A DNA stretch of 13,997 nt from Sedimenticola sp. GTDB lineage: Bacteria > Pseudomonadota > Gammaproteobacteria > Chromatiales > Chromatiaceae. Position numbers and translations under genes: made by a program. The stretch is from contig JAPHUG010000499.1 in assembly GCA_026197195.1 (NCBI GenBank), forward strand, positions 1-13,997. Reading direction: 5' to 3'. The first letter of the stretch is position 1. Every line of letters begins with the position of its first letter. The notes beneath the pieces were generated by a model. The model did not search any database. It saw only the letters and a program-made list of their open reading frames with translations, and was not told the DNA's origin. This document shows positions 6,145-13,997 of the stretch, one piece after another.

Positions 6145-6160
6145 ATGCCCTGCAATAGAG

Positions 6161-6173
6161 GTTGATAATCAAC
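6161..6173. promoter_or_regulatory. 13-base palindrome GTTGATAATCAAC
   Basis: GTTGAT and ATCAAC flank a single central A, making a perfect palindrome. It contains TTGATA, a five-of-six match to a -35 element, although no good -10 lies at the right distance downstream. Its centre is 20.5 bases from the centre of the next palindrome, about two helical turns, so proteins bound at both would sit on the same face of the DNA. Confidence 0.4.
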
Positions 6174-6177
6174 TTTC

Positions 6178-6197
6178 TTCGAACGTAAACGTTCGAA
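6178..6197. promoter_or_regulatory. 20-base palindromic operator before the oxidoreductase
   Basis: TTCGAACGTAAACGTTCGAA has nine-base perfect arms around a central AA and ends 22 bases before the oxidoreductase ATG, just upstream of the GGGAG ribosome site. It has the form of a TetR- or MerR-family operator. The ACGT-two bases-ACGT core recalls sites described for LiuR/LiuQ-type regulators of branched-chain amino acid breakdown. That would suit the downstream genes, but the resemblance is from memory and no regulator gene is in the window. Confidence 0.55.
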
Positions 6198-6219
6198 ACA
6201 GGCCCAGGGAGATCCCCAG

Positions 6220-9200
6220 ATGGCGCTTGCCGAAATCAAGTTGGACGACAAGTACACCCTCGACTCAGGTCGTGTTTATCTCACCGGCGTACAGGCCTTA
6301 GTCCGTCTGCCGATGCTACAAAAACAGCGGGACCAACAGGCCGGTTTAAACACGGCCGGCTTTATATCAGGTTATCGAGGCTCACCACTGGGTGGAGTCG
6401 ATAAAGAGCTGTGGAAGGCAAAACAATACCTGAAAGCGTCACACATCACCTTTCAACCCGGTTTGAATGAAGATCTGGCCGCCACGGCCATCTGGGGTAG
6501 TCAGCAGTTGAACCTGTTTGAAGGTGCCGAGTATGACGGCGTTTACAGTATGTGGTACGGAAAAGGCCCAGGGGTTGATCGTTCCGGCGATGTATTCAAA
6601 CATGCCAATGCCGCAGGCACCTCACCCCATGGCGGTGTACTGGTGATTGCGGGGGATGATCACAACAGTAAATCATCCACCCTGCCTCATCAGACCGAAT
6701 ACGCCTTCATGGACGCCATGATCCCGGTACTCAACCCGGCCGGCGTACAGGAGATCCTCGATTACGGTCAGATAGGTTGGGCCCTCTCCCGTTATTCCGG
6801 TTGCTGGGTCGCACTAAAGTCCATTGCGGAGACCGTCGATACATCGGCCTCTGTTTCTATCGATCCGGATCGGGTGAAGATCACCTTCCCAACAGATGTA
6901 GTGATTCCAGAGGGTGGCTTGAATATCCGCTGGCCCCATACCCCTTTGGAGCAGGAGGCCCTGCTCCACCGGCATCGCCTCTATGCCGCACTGGCCTTTG
7001 CCCGGGTCAATAAACTCAACAAGATCGTTATTGATAGTCCACAGCCCTATCTGGGGATTGCGACAACGGGAAAATCCTATCTGGATGTTCTGCAGGCGCT
7101 TGAAGATCTCGGCATTACCAGGGCCATTGCCGCCAAGATTGGTATCCGCGTTTACAAGGTGGGCATGAGCTGGCCACTGGAGCGGGAAGGTGTCCGGCAA
7201 TTTGCCGAAGGCCTCGAAGAGATCCTGGTCGTTGAAGAGAAACGGGGCCTGATTGAAAACCAGATCAAGGAGCAGTTGTATAACTGGAAAGAGGCGGTCC
7301 GCCCCCGAGTGATCGGCAAGTTCGATGAGGCCAACCAATGGCTGCTACCCTCACAGAGTGAACTGACACCTGCCCGGATTGCCCGTGTAATTGCAGCCCG
7401 TATAGACCGGTTCTACCAAAGTGAAGAGATAGAAAAACGTTTGCGGTTCCTGGAGAAAAAAGACGCGGAGCTGGCACTCCCCCGGGTCAAGCTGGATCGC
7501 GTTCCCCATTTTTGCTCCGGCTGCCCCCACAACACCTCCACCCGCCTACCTGAAGGGAGTCGCGCAACCGGCGGTATCGGTTGTCACTATATGGCGACCT
7601 GGATGGATCGAGGCACCGACACCTTCACTCAGATGGGCGGTGAGGGCGTTCCCTGGATTGGCCAGGCACCCTTCACCAAAACCAAACACATCTTTGCCAA
7701 CCTGGGTGAAGGGACCTATTTCCACTCGGGCGTTCTGGCGATTCGCGCGGCCATCGCTGCCGATGTCAATATCACCTATAAGATCCTCTACAACGATGCA
7801 GTCGCCATGACTGGCGGACAGCCGGTTGACGGCCCCTTCAGTGTTCAGCAATTGAGTCGTCAGCTTGAAGCTGAAGGCGTCAGACGTATCGCCCTGGTCA
7901 GTGATGACCCGGAAAAATACAAAGACAGAGCTGAATTAGCGACAGGCATCACCATCGATCATCGTGACCGGCTGGACAACATCCAACGGGAGTTACGACA
8001 AACCCCCGGTGTTTCCGTCCTGATCTACGAACAGACTTGTGCCGCGGAAAAACGTCGTCGACGTAAACGGGGGCTACTCGAAGATCCCAAGATACGTCCG
8101 TTTATCAATACTGCGGTGTGTGAAAACTGCGGTGATTGCAGCACGCAGTCCAACTGTCTTTCAGTCATACCGATTGAGACTGACTTGGGCCGCAAACGCG
8201 CCATTGATCAATCCTCCTGCAATAAAGATATGAGCTGTATAAAGGGCTATTGTCCCAGCTTTGTCACCGTACATGGAGGGCAACTGAAACGAGCCGCCAA
8301 TCAACCTGACGGCTTGAACTGGCCAGATCTGCCACTTCCGATACTACCCAGTCTGGAGCGTCCACATAGCATCCTTTTGACAGGTATTGGCGGTACAGGC
8401 GTGGTCACCATCGGCGCCCTGCTTGGTATGGCAGCGCATATTGATGGACACGGCGTCACTGTACTCGACATGACCGGGTTAGCTCAAAAATACGGTGCGG
8501 TGGTCAGCCATATTCGAATCGCAAAGACACCCGAAGAGATCAACGCCATGCGCATAGCGGCAGGACAGGCCGATACGCTACTGGCCTGTGACCTGGCCGT
8601 GGCCACCAGCTTCGAGAGCATGGCCAAGTTGAACCCTGAACGTACCCGCGCGGTGGTCAATAGCCATCAGACCATGACCTCTGGTTTTATCAAGCAAAAA
8701 GATCTCACCTTCCCTGGTGGGGAGTTACAGTCACAACTCAGCCAGACCACTCAGGACGCCCACTTTATCGAGGCGACAAAACTGGCTGAATCACTTTTAG
8801 GTGATGCGATCGGTGCCAACCTGTTCATGGTGGGCTTTGCCTGGCAAAAAGGTTATCTGCCACTTTCGCTTGAGGCACTGAAAAAGGCGATTGAACTTAA
8901 CGGTGTCTCTATTGAAGATAACCTGCGCGCCCTGCTCTGGGGTAGACGCGCAGCCAACGATTTATCGGCTGTTCAACAACTGGCGGCCCCAGAGGCGGCA
9001 CCCAATGAACGCCCCAAAACAGTGGATCAACTGATTGCTCATCGCACTGAGTATCTCACTGCCTACCAGGACGCGGCCTATGCCGCACGTTACCGTAAAG
9101 CGGTCACGCGCATTAGAGAAAGGGAGCAGGCACTGGGGCTTTCAGGACTGACGGAAGCCGTGGCCTTCAACTATGCAAAACTACTTGCCTACAAAGATGA

Positions 9201-9672
9201 ATATGAAGTTGCCAGACTCTATAGCGACCCGAGCTTCAAGGAGCAGATTGCCAATCAATTTGAGGGTGATTACCACCTGGCGTTTCATTTCGATCCACCG
9301 CTGTTTGCCAAAATAGATCCAGAGACTGGAGAGCATATAAAGCGTCACTTTGGTCCCTGGATGCAAAAAGCGCTAGGCATGCTAAGCCGCTTCAAAGGGC
9401 TACGTGGACACTGGTTGGATCCGTTTAAAAGCCATCCAGACAGAAAACTGGAACGCAAGTTAATAACCGACTACGAACAAACACTGGATCTGCTCTGCAC
9501 CCATCTCAACGCTGATAATAGAGCGACTGCAATTGCGATTGCCAGATTGCCAGAAGCGATTAGAGGCTTTGGCCATATTAAGCATACGGCGGCAAAACAA
9601 GCAGAGGAAGAAAAAGAAAAGCTGCTAAAGACACTACTCTCTCAACCCCAGTCAGAGAGTAAAGCCGCATGA
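6220..9672 (+). CDS. Fused indolepyruvate-type ferredoxin oxidoreductase (IorA-IorB fusion)
   Basis: This 1150-residue cytoplasmic enzyme oxidatively decarboxylates aryl or branched-chain 2-oxoacids with CoA, giving acyl-CoA, CO2 and reduced ferredoxin. Both archaeal-type subunits are fused, as is usual for the proteobacterial form. The N-terminal part (to about 400) holds the pyrimidine-binding domain, with [16 protein letters not shown] near 134. A thiamine diphosphate-binding domain follows, with GGIGCHYM near 450 and [11 protein letters not shown] near 525. A ferredoxin-like cysteine set lies at 634, 637, 640, 645, 667, 673 and 678. The IorB-like gamma domain starts with [18 protein letters not shown] near 717. 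A C-terminal extension (about 900-1150) belongs to the fused family. A GGGAGA ribosome site precedes the ATG. The stop overlaps the start of the next frame, so the pair is an operon. The exact substrate is uncertain. Confidence 0.92.
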   Translation: MALAEIKLDDKYTLDSGRVYLTGVQALVRLPMLQKQRDQQAGLNTAGFISGYRGSPLGGVDKELWKAKQYLKASHITFQPGLNEDLAATAIWGSQQLNLFEGAEYDGVYSMWYGKGPGVDRSGDVFKHANAAGTSPHGGVLVIAGDDHNSKSSTLPHQTEYAFMDAMIPVLNPAGVQEILDYGQIGWALSRYSGCWVALKSIAETVDTSASVSIDPDRVKITFPTDVVIPEGGLNIRWPHTPLEQEALLHRHRLYAALAFARVNKLNKIVIDSPQPYLGIATTGKSYLDVLQALEDLGITRAIAAKIGIRVYKVGMSWPLEREGVRQFAEGLEEILVVEEKRGLIENQIKEQLYNWKEAVRPRVIGKFDEANQWLLPSQSELTPARIARVIAARIDRFYQSEEIEKRLRFLEKKDAELALPRVKLDRVPHFCSGCPHNTSTRLPEGSRATGGIGCHYMATWMDRGTDTFTQMGGEGVPWIGQAPFTKTKHIFANLGEGTYFHSGVLAIRAAIAADVNITYKILYNDAVAMTGGQPVDGPFSVQQLSRQLEAEGVRRIALVSDDPEKYKDRAELATGITIDHRDRLDNIQRELRQTPGVSVLIYEQTCAAEKRRRRKRGLLEDPKIRPFINTAVCENCGDCSTQSNCLSVIPIETDLGRKRAIDQSSCNKDMSCIKGYCPSFVTVHGGQLKRAANQPDGLNWPDLPLPILPSLERPHSILLTGIGGTGVVTIGALLGMAAHIDGHGVTVLDMTGLAQKYGAVVSHIRIAKTPEEINAMRIAAGQADTLLACDLAVATSFESMAKLNPERTRAVVNSHQTMTSGFIKQKDLTFPGGELQSQLSQTTQDAHFIEATKLAESLLGDAIGANLFMVGFAWQKGYLPLSLEALKKAIELNGVSIEDNLRALLWGRRAANDLSAVQQLAAPEAAPNERPKTVDQLIAHRTEYLTAYQDAAYAARYRKAVTRIREREQALGLSGLTEAVAFNYAKLLAYKDEYEVARLYSDPSFKEQIANQFEGDYHLAFHFDPPLFAKIDPETGEHIKRHFGPWMQKALGMLSRFKGLRGHWLDPFKSHPDRKLERKLITDYEQTLDLLCTHLNADNRATAIAIARLPEAIRGFGHIKHTAAKQAEEEKEKLLKTLLSQPQSESKAA

Positions 9673-9704
9673 ATGCCAGCCTTAATTCAGATCAGGACAT
9701 GACC

Positions 9705-10757
9705 ATGAAAATATTTACCCATCACGAATTCGATCATCATGAACAGGTCGTTTTTTGTCACGACCAGAACACCGGTTTAAAGGCCATTATCGCTATTCAC
9801 AATACCCATCGCGGCCCAGCGCTTGGCGGTTGTCGCATGTACCCCTACGCCAGTGATGAAGAGGCACTGAATGATGTTCTTCGCCTGTCCAAGGGCATGA
9901 CATACAAGTCAGCGATTGCCAACCTGCCACTGGGGGGTGGCAAGTCCGTTATTATTGGTGACCCACACAGAGATAAGACACCAGAACTGATGCGTGCCAT
10001 GGGCAAAGCGGTAGACCAACTCGGCGGCCGTTATATTGTGGCCGAGGACTCCGGCACCTGTGTAGCCGATATGTTACTGATGGGAGAGCTTACCCCGCAC
10101 GTCTCTGGCATAGCAGAGAAGTGTGATGCTGAGGGCAATTGCCGCAGCGGTGATCCCTCACCGATGACCGCCCGGGGAACCTTTGTCGGTATTCAGGCCG
10201 CAGTTGCCCATCGACTGGGGAAAAGCAACCTGGACGGTATTCGGGTGGCCATTCAGGGGGTCGGCAATGTGGGGCATCATCTGGCTAAACAGTTACACGA
10301 TGCGGGGGCGGAACTCTTTGTCTCCGACATCAATCGCACTGCAGTAGAGCAGATGGTGTCAGAACTGGGGGCAACAGCAGTTGCCAACGAAGAGATCTAT
10401 GACCTGGACGTGGATGTCTTTGCACCCTGCGCGCTGGGTGCCATAATCAACGACCTGACCATTCCCCGCCTACGTGCCTCAATTGTGGCTGGAGCCGCCA
10501 ATAATCAGTTGGCAGAAAAGCGCCACGGCGTAGCGCTGGCAGAAAAAGGTATCCTGTACGCGCCGGATTATGTCATCAATGCCGGCGGTGTGATTGATGT
10601 CTGCTATGAACGCAATCACTTGGCACAGGACCACATCATCAAACAGGTTGATGCGATTGCTGATACGTTGCATGAGATCTTCAATCGAGCCGAGGCACAA
10701 CACAAACCCACCTTTGAACTGGCTGACCGGATAGCCGAGGAGCGCTTCGCCAGTTAA
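9705..10757 (+). CDS. Leucine dehydrogenase-type amino acid dehydrogenase
   Basis: This NAD-dependent Glu/Leu/Phe/Val-family dehydrogenase reversibly deaminates an amino acid to its 2-oxoacid. Resemblance to Bacillus leucine dehydrogenase is strong throughout: [26 protein letters not shown] and [12 protein letters not shown] (the two active-site lysines), VAEDSGT, the Rossmann loop VQGVGNVG written here as [21 protein letters not shown] and [13 protein letters not shown]. The frame is open from an ATG at 9669 overlapping the oxidoreductase stop (ATGA), giving 362 residues. I prefer the ATG at 9705 (350 residues), since AGGA stands seven bases before it and homologues start in MTxxIF-like form; ATG 9699 is also possible. 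Leucine rather than phenylalanine is the likelier substrate, but this is not proven. The product is a natural feed for the upstream oxidoreductase. Confidence 0.9.
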   Translation: MKIFTHHEFDHHEQVVFCHDQNTGLKAIIAIHNTHRGPALGGCRMYPYASDEEALNDVLRLSKGMTYKSAIANLPLGGGKSVIIGDPHRDKTPELMRAMGKAVDQLGGRYIVAEDSGTCVADMLLMGELTPHVSGIAEKCDAEGNCRSGDPSPMTARGTFVGIQAAVAHRLGKSNLDGIRVAIQGVGNVGHHLAKQLHDAGAELFVSDINRTAVEQMVSELGATAVANEEIYDLDVDVFAPCALGAIINDLTIPRLRASIVAGAANNQLAEKRHGVALAEKGILYAPDYVINAGGVIDVCYERNHLAQDHIIKQVDAIADTLHEIFNRAEAQHKPTFELADRIAEERFAS

Positions 10758-10768
10758 GCGCTGTCTAT

Positions 10769-10810
10769 AAGGCCGTCTGCAGGGTCAGCACACTCTGCAG
10801 ACGGCCTTTT
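10769..10810 (+). terminator. Strong intrinsic terminator of the oxidoreductase operon
   Basis: AAGGCCGTCTGCAG pairs perfectly over 14 bases with CTGCAGACGGCCTT around a 12-base loop and continues into TTTT. It begins 11 bases after the dehydrogenase stop. The flanking A and T residues mean it could also work in the reverse direction, but no minus-strand gene needs it. Confidence 0.9.
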
Positions 10811-10833
10811 GATACTGGCATCCATAATCACAC

Positions 10834-10848
10834 CTCAGATATACTGAG
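10834..10848. promoter_or_regulatory. Inverted repeat over a TATACT element
   Basis: CTCAG, ATATA and CTGAG form a perfect inverted repeat. It contains TATACT (10840-10845), a good -10 match, but no convincing -35 lies upstream. A second TATACT sits at 10901-10906, only 11 bases before the likely start of the next gene, which would make that transcript nearly leaderless. Either could serve the amidohydrolase-ligase pair, and the repeat could be an operator. Confidence 0.25.
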
Positions 10849-10916
10849 CGAAACGAGTAGTACCACCCTGACCCTGGCATTTGAGGCCAGGTCTCTCGTC
10901 TATACTTAGCCAGACC

Positions 10917-11726
10917 ATGACGCAGAATCTGCCAAACGACTCAGCCAACACCCCACTCCTGGCAAATGACGAGCCAGGACCCTGGGAAGAGCTCAATCCT
11001 GATAGTCCTTCACCGCTTGTCATCCTGTGTGATCATGCCAATAACCGCGTACCCAAATCACTGGGGCATCTTGGATTGGCCCTGGATGTATTTGGAAAAC
11101 ACGTGGCCTACGACATTGGCTGTGAAAAGCTGACCCGGGAACTGGCAAAGCGCTTTGATTCAACGGCTCTGCTGGCACATTACTCGCGACTGGTCATTGA
11201 CCTTAATCGACACCCCGGCGATGGCTCGTCCATTCCAACGCTCAGCGACACCATTGAGATCCCTGGAAATCGCGACCTCTCTCCAGACCAGATCAAACAG
11301 CGTGAAGATGCCCTCTTCTGGCCCTATCATGATCAGGTTGAGCGTATCCTGAAAAGGATCAAAGATCGTGGACAGATACCTATTCTCTGCGCTATTCACA
11401 GTTTCACACCGGTATTCAAAGGCTTTCAAAGACCCTGGCACATCGGCGTGCTCTGGGACAGGGACCAGCGCATCTCTACACCGCTACTGAAGCGGCTGGA
11501 AGCCCTTCCATCGATCTGTGTGGGTGACAACGAACCGTACCATGCCCGCAATCCCGTGGGCTACACCATGGATATCCATGGCGAAAAGAACGGACATCCA
11601 CATATACTGCTTGAGATACGTCAGGATCTGATCAACCATGATGAGGGCATTACAGAGTGGGCAAGATTGATTTATTCACATCTAAGTAAAGTACTGGCAC
11701 AGGTTGACCTCACATTAAGCAACTAA
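10917..11726 (+). CDS. N-formylglutamate amidohydrolase family protein
   Basis: This 269-residue cytoplasmic protein belongs to the formylglutamate amidohydrolase (FGase) family, metal-dependent hydrolases related to HutG that cleave N-formyl-glutamate or similar amides. Characteristic segments are LVILCDHANNRVP near 34-46, AYDIG near 64-68, HYSRLVIDLNR near 88-98, AIHSFTPV near 159-166, RPWHIGVLW near 172-180, GDNEPY near 203-208 and LLEIRQDLI near 231-239. I chose the ATG at 10917; the frame continues up to a TTG at 10881, which has no ribosome site. No histidine-degradation genes are nearby. Instead it is paired with a carboxylate-amine ligase 25 bases downstream, which points to a role on a glutamyl or formyl amide other than histidine breakdown. 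The substrate is not known. Confidence 0.85.
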   Translation: MTQNLPNDSANTPLLANDEPGPWEELNPDSPSPLVILCDHANNRVPKSLGHLGLALDVFGKHVAYDIGCEKLTRELAKRFDSTALLAHYSRLVIDLNRHPGDGSSIPTLSDTIEIPGNRDLSPDQIKQREDALFWPYHDQVERILKRIKDRGQIPILCAIHSFTPVFKGFQRPWHIGVLWDRDQRISTPLLKRLEALPSICVGDNEPYHARNPVGYTMDIHGEKNGHPHILLEIRQDLINHDEGITEWARLIYSHLSKVLAQVDLTLSN

Positions 11727-11751
11727 AATAAGCAGAGGATCAGGAGGCAGA

Positions 11752-12897
11752 ATGAAGGAACCCACATTCAGCATTGGTATTGAAGAGGAGTACATGCTGG
11801 TCGACAAGGAGACCAGGGACCTGATCAGCCATGCGCCCAAAACCATGCTAACGGATTGCGAAGCGCTGCTGGAAGGCCAGGTATCCCCAGAATTCCTGCA
11901 ATGTCAGATCGAGGTTGGCACCCGTGTCTGCCATACACTTGATGAAGCAAGAAACGACCTGGCCTACTTGCGCAGAACGGTTTCAAACGTAGCCAACAAA
12001 CATAACCTTGCCCTGGTAGCGGCCTCCACTCACCCCTTTGGGCGACCCAGCCAGCTTGAACACACCCATAAAGAACGCTATGACCAGCTGGCAAATGACC
12101 TTCAAGAGGTGGTTCGGCAACTGGTCATCAGCGGCATGCATATCCATGTGGGTATCGAAGATGATGATCTGCGCATCGATCTTTTGGGGCAAGCCACGTA
12201 TATCCTTCCCCATATCCTTGCGCTGACCACATCATCACCCTTCTGGCGTGGACGTAACACCGGGCTCAAGTCCTACCGGATCTCCCTTTGGGACGGTATG
12301 CCCAGAACCGGTTTGCCTGAATACTTTGACAGCTACGGGGAGTATCAGCGCCATATCGACGTGCTGGTAAAGGCCGGTGTTATTGAAGATGCCACCAAGA
12401 TCTGGTGGGACATTCGTCCCAGTGCACGCTATCCGACGCTTGAGATGCGGATCTCCGATGTCTGCACCCGCCTGGATGACGCTCTCTGCGTTGCTGCCTT
12501 TTATCGCTGCTGGCTTCGCATGCTCTATCGGCTCAGACGCAGCAATCAGCGCTGGCGCCGCTACACCCTGTTTCTGATTAATGAAAACCGCTGGCGCGCA
12601 CACCGCTATGGAACCGATGAGGGCCTGCTGGATTTTGGTCAGGGTCAGATTTCACCCTTTGAAGAGCTGATCGAGGAGATACTGGAACTGCTCAAAGAGG
12701 ACGCGGCCTTTTTCGGTTGTGAACGCGAACTCAACCACATGCGTACCATTGTGAAGGAAGGCACCAGCGCACACCGGCAGGTGCGCGCTTTCGAAAAGGC
12801 ACTGGCGGAAGGGATGGATAATGAATCAGCCCTGCACTCTGTGGTTGATCTGCTGATCGACGAGACCCTGCTAGGCACCGAGGACAATCAAACGTAA
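11752..12897 (+). CDS. GCS2-family carboxylate-amine ligase (YbdK-like)
   Basis: This 381-residue protein belongs to the glutamate-cysteine ligase type 2 superfamily, whose members use ATP to join a carboxylate (often the gamma-carboxyl of glutamate) to an amine. The YbdK group has weak glutamate-cysteine ligase activity in Escherichia coli, but its physiological product is unsettled. Diagnostic motifs are FSIGIEEEYMLVD at residues 6-18 (ATP and metal glutamates), STHPFGRPSQ near 92-101, SGMHIHVGIEDDD near 127-139, WWDIRPSARYPTLEMRISD near 222-240 and NENRWRAHRYG. Length and motifs are complete, so it should be active. AGGAGG stands six bases before the ATG. It follows the FGase homologue by 25 bases in an apparent operon and converges with the asparaginase-domain gene, with only two bases between the stops. 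Confidence 0.9.
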   Translation: MKEPTFSIGIEEEYMLVDKETRDLISHAPKTMLTDCEALLEGQVSPEFLQCQIEVGTRVCHTLDEARNDLAYLRRTVSNVANKHNLALVAASTHPFGRPSQLEHTHKERYDQLANDLQEVVRQLVISGMHIHVGIEDDDLRIDLLGQATYILPHILALTTSSPFWRGRNTGLKSYRISLWDGMPRTGLPEYFDSYGEYQRHIDVLVKAGVIEDATKIWWDIRPSARYPTLEMRISDVCTRLDDALCVAAFYRCWLRMLYRLRRSNQRWRRYTLFLINENRWRAHRYGTDEGLLDFGQGQISPFEELIEEILELLKEDAAFFGCERELNHMRTIVKEGTSAHRQVRAFEKALAEGMDNESALHSVVDLLIDETLLGTEDNQT

Positions 12898-12899
12898 GT

Positions 12900-13382
12900 T
12901 CAGATCACCTCAAAGCGATGGCAGGCGACATTTTTCCGGGCATGCAACGGATCGAATACCTGCCCATTCATAGCCACATAAATACCGGGGGGCATCATCT
13001 GTGCGGCGGCCACCGCGTAGCCGATATTGAAGATCGCATCACTGACCCTGAGCCGGGCTGGTTGCATGGAACCCGTCAGCACAATGGTCTTGCCCTCTAT
13101 CCCAACCAAGGCTTGAGCTGTTTCAACCATCGTATCGGTTCCATGCGTCAGCAAGATGTGCTCAGCCGAATCCCCGCGAATTTTTTCAGCTATCATCTGG
13201 CGATCAGCATCCGTCATCTCCAGACTATCTTTACGCATGATCGACTCCACTTCAAAATCAAACGTGATATTCGCCTCATGTAACAACTCAGAGATCTGTG
13301 GTTCACCTACCTGAAACTCACTCTTTTGATCAAAATAGATCTTGTCGATGGTGCCACCGGTGGTATAAATCTTGATTTTCAT
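12900..13382 (-). CDS. Short single-domain asparaginase-like protein
   Basis: This 160-residue protein consists only of the N-terminal catalytic domain of bacterial L-asparaginases; full-length enzymes are about 330 residues. Catalytic-type motifs are present: TTGGTID at 7-13 (nucleophile Thr11), RKDSLEM near 50-56, LLTHGTDTM near 77-85 (Thr82/Asp83) and VLTGSMQPAR near 101-110. The C-terminus, MNGQVFDPLHARKNVACHRFE, ends in the normal way for the known short asparaginase-domain proteins, so it is not obviously a truncation. I chose the ATG at 13382, with AAGGA about 11 bases upstream. The frame also opens at ATG 13412 (170 residues), which lacks a ribosome site. It faces the carboxylate-amine ligase gene. 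Whether it hydrolyses asparagine or another amide is unknown. Confidence 0.87.
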   Translation of the reverse strand: MKIKIYTTGGTIDKIYFDQKSEFQVGEPQISELLHEANITFDFEVESIMRKDSLEMTDADRQMIAEKIRGDSAEHILLTHGTDTMVETAQALVGIEGKTIVLTGSMQPARLRVSDAIFNIGYAVAAAQMMPPGIYVAMNGQVFDPLHARKNVACHRFEVI

Positions 13383-13420
13383 TCGATAGGTATCCTTTTG
13401 GTTGCCTTCCATCGCAGAGG

Positions 13421-13443
13421 GGCCCCTGTTTCAGGCAGGGGCC
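13421..13443 (-). promoter_or_regulatory. GC-rich hairpin upstream of the asparaginase-like gene
   Basis: GGCCCCTG and CAGGGGCC form a perfect eight-pair stem with a seven-base loop, 39-61 bases upstream of the chosen start. No T run follows in either direction, so it does not look like an ordinary terminator. It may be a structured 5' leader, or a 5' barrier to transcription from the permease side. I see no other clear element between 13444 and 13570. Confidence 0.4.
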
Positions 13444-13570
13444 ATTATCTCAAAGCGGCACTGGATGTCGATAGGTAGAATGCGTACCGCACGGTATCCG
13501 CCACAGCCGAACTCCGCTAACATGCAGCGTTATAAGAGCGGCCTTATCAAGCAACCTATTCACTGACACC

Positions 13571-13997
13571 ATGCCTGAGCTTCAGTTATCACTGGATATT
13601 CTAGCACTCCTGTTCATAACGGGGCTGGTCGCTGGCATGGTAGATGCCATAGCAGGTGGTGGAGGCTTAATCGCACTCCCTGTTCTACTCGCTACCGGCA
13701 TGCCCCCGATACAGGCTCTGGCAACCAACAAACTGCAGGGCTCTTTTGGGACATTCTCCTCGAGCCTCTACTTTATTCGAAACGGCCTGGTCTCACTCAA
13801 AGCCATCCGCTTCATGATCGCCTGCACCTTCATTGGATCAGCCTCGGGGACACTGCTTGTCCAGAGTATCAGCATGGACTCACTGGCCACTGTGATCCCC
13901 CTGCTCCTGATGGGTATAGCCCTCTATTTTCTCTTCTCACCACGCATCAGCGACTCAGAACAGGCAGCACGTATCACCAGCGGAACCTTCTCTTTAA
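13571..13997 (+). CDS. TSUP family permease (TauE/SafE, YfcA-like), partial
   Basis: The frame is open from an ATG at 13571 to the window edge, giving the first 142 residues of a gene cut by the boundary. It is a polytopic membrane protein. The first helix leads into the family signature GLVAGMVDAIAGGGGLIALPVLLATGMPP near 18-46, followed by ALATNKLQGSFGT near 49-61. Further hydrophobic segments lie near 82-98 and 104-123. These match the YfcA branch of the TauE/SafE/TSUP family, anion transporters moving sulfite, sulfoacetate, organosulfonates or similar acids across the inner membrane. Full family members are about 250-260 residues. The upstream ribosome site is weak. The gene is transcribed away from the asparaginase-like gene. 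The substrate cannot be inferred from this fragment. Confidence 0.9.
   Translation, partial: MPELQLSLDILALLFITGLVAGMVDAIAGGGGLIALPVLLATGMPPIQALATNKLQGSFGTFSSSLYFIRNGLVSLKAIRFMIACTFIGSASGTLLVQSISMDSLATVIPLLLMGIALYFLFSPRISDSEQAARITSGTFSL

Larger units (their letters stand above)
5632..6219. other. 588-base region between phaZ and the oxidoreductase operon
   Basis: This long gap contains no large gene but is rich in structure. In order it holds a hairpin just after phaZ (5647-5674), a sigma70-like promoter (5818-5846), four consecutive hairpins (5859-5964), a possible 33-codon ORF with a strong ribosome site (5979-6080), a hairpin at 6084-6102, a GC-rich hairpin (6130-6144) and two adjacent palindromes (6161-6173 and 6178-6197) just before the oxidoreductase start. 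It reads as the regulatory leader of the downstream operon. I recognise no known riboswitch class in it. Confidence 0.6.

Noticed and set aside
6814..7338. 174-codon minus-strand open frame within the oxidoreductase
   Set aside because: It is antisense to a conserved domain, with no ribosome site and no recognisable family.
10881..10916. TTG start adding 12 residues to the FGase homologue
   Set aside because: There is no ribosome site, and the added residues overlap a possible -10 element and do not resemble the family N-terminus.
12235..12603. 122-codon minus-strand open frame within the carboxylate-amine ligase
   Set aside because: It is antisense to conserved GCS2 motifs and looks like a codon-bias shadow.

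Overview
The window looks like chromosomal DNA from a free-living or symbiotic gammaproteobacterium. The DUF2835 protein is largely a gammaproteobacterial family. The MetZ-type sulfhydrylase, intracellular PhaZ depolymerase and fused indolepyruvate:ferredoxin oxidoreductase fit a metabolically versatile, polyhydroxyalkanoate-storing proteobacterium, perhaps near the Chromatiales or sulfur-oxidiser lineages; that placement is inference. I see no tRNA, rRNA, CRISPR array, insertion sequence or phage gene.

Layout. (1) 39-3441, minus strand: a tightly packed set, metZ, a SAM-dependent methyltransferase, a two-CBS-domain protein, DUF2835, and a secreted FG-GAP/VCBS protein. It is preceded by a sigma70-like promoter, a SAM-II riboswitch aptamer and an intrinsic terminator with a competing antiterminator (3480-3607). 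This leader is the best-supported regulatory element in the window. (2) 3646-4116, minus: msrB, a methionine sulfoxide reductase with a single cysteine. (3) 4117-4470: a divergent intergenic region with two perfect DnaA boxes facing each other. (4) 4471-5631, plus: intracellular polyhydroxybutyrate depolymerase PhaZ. (5) 5632-6219: a 588-base region with a promoter, a chain of hairpins, a possible 33-residue ORF and two adjacent palindromes. (6) 6220-10757, plus: a giant fused 2-oxoacid (indolepyruvate-type) ferredoxin oxidoreductase coupled to a leucine-dehydrogenase-type enzyme, ending in a strong terminator. (7) 10917-12897, plus: an N-formylglutamate-amidohydrolase-family protein and a GCS2/YbdK carboxylate-amine ligase, converging on a short asparaginase-domain protein (12900-13382, minus). 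(8) 13571 to the edge: the start of a TSUP (TauE/SafE) permease.

How the genes fit together. Methionine chemistry runs through the left side: MetZ makes homocysteine, the riboswitch senses SAM, the methyltransferase uses SAM, and MsrB repairs oxidised methionine. The middle operon reads as amino-acid catabolism: the dehydrogenase deaminates a branched-chain or related amino acid to a 2-oxoacid, which the ferredoxin oxidoreductase can turn into an acyl-CoA. The right side groups three enzymes that act on amides of acidic amino acids (an amide-bond-forming ligase, a formylglutamate hydrolase homologue and an asparaginase homologue), possibly a small uncharacterised gamma-glutamyl or amide pathway.
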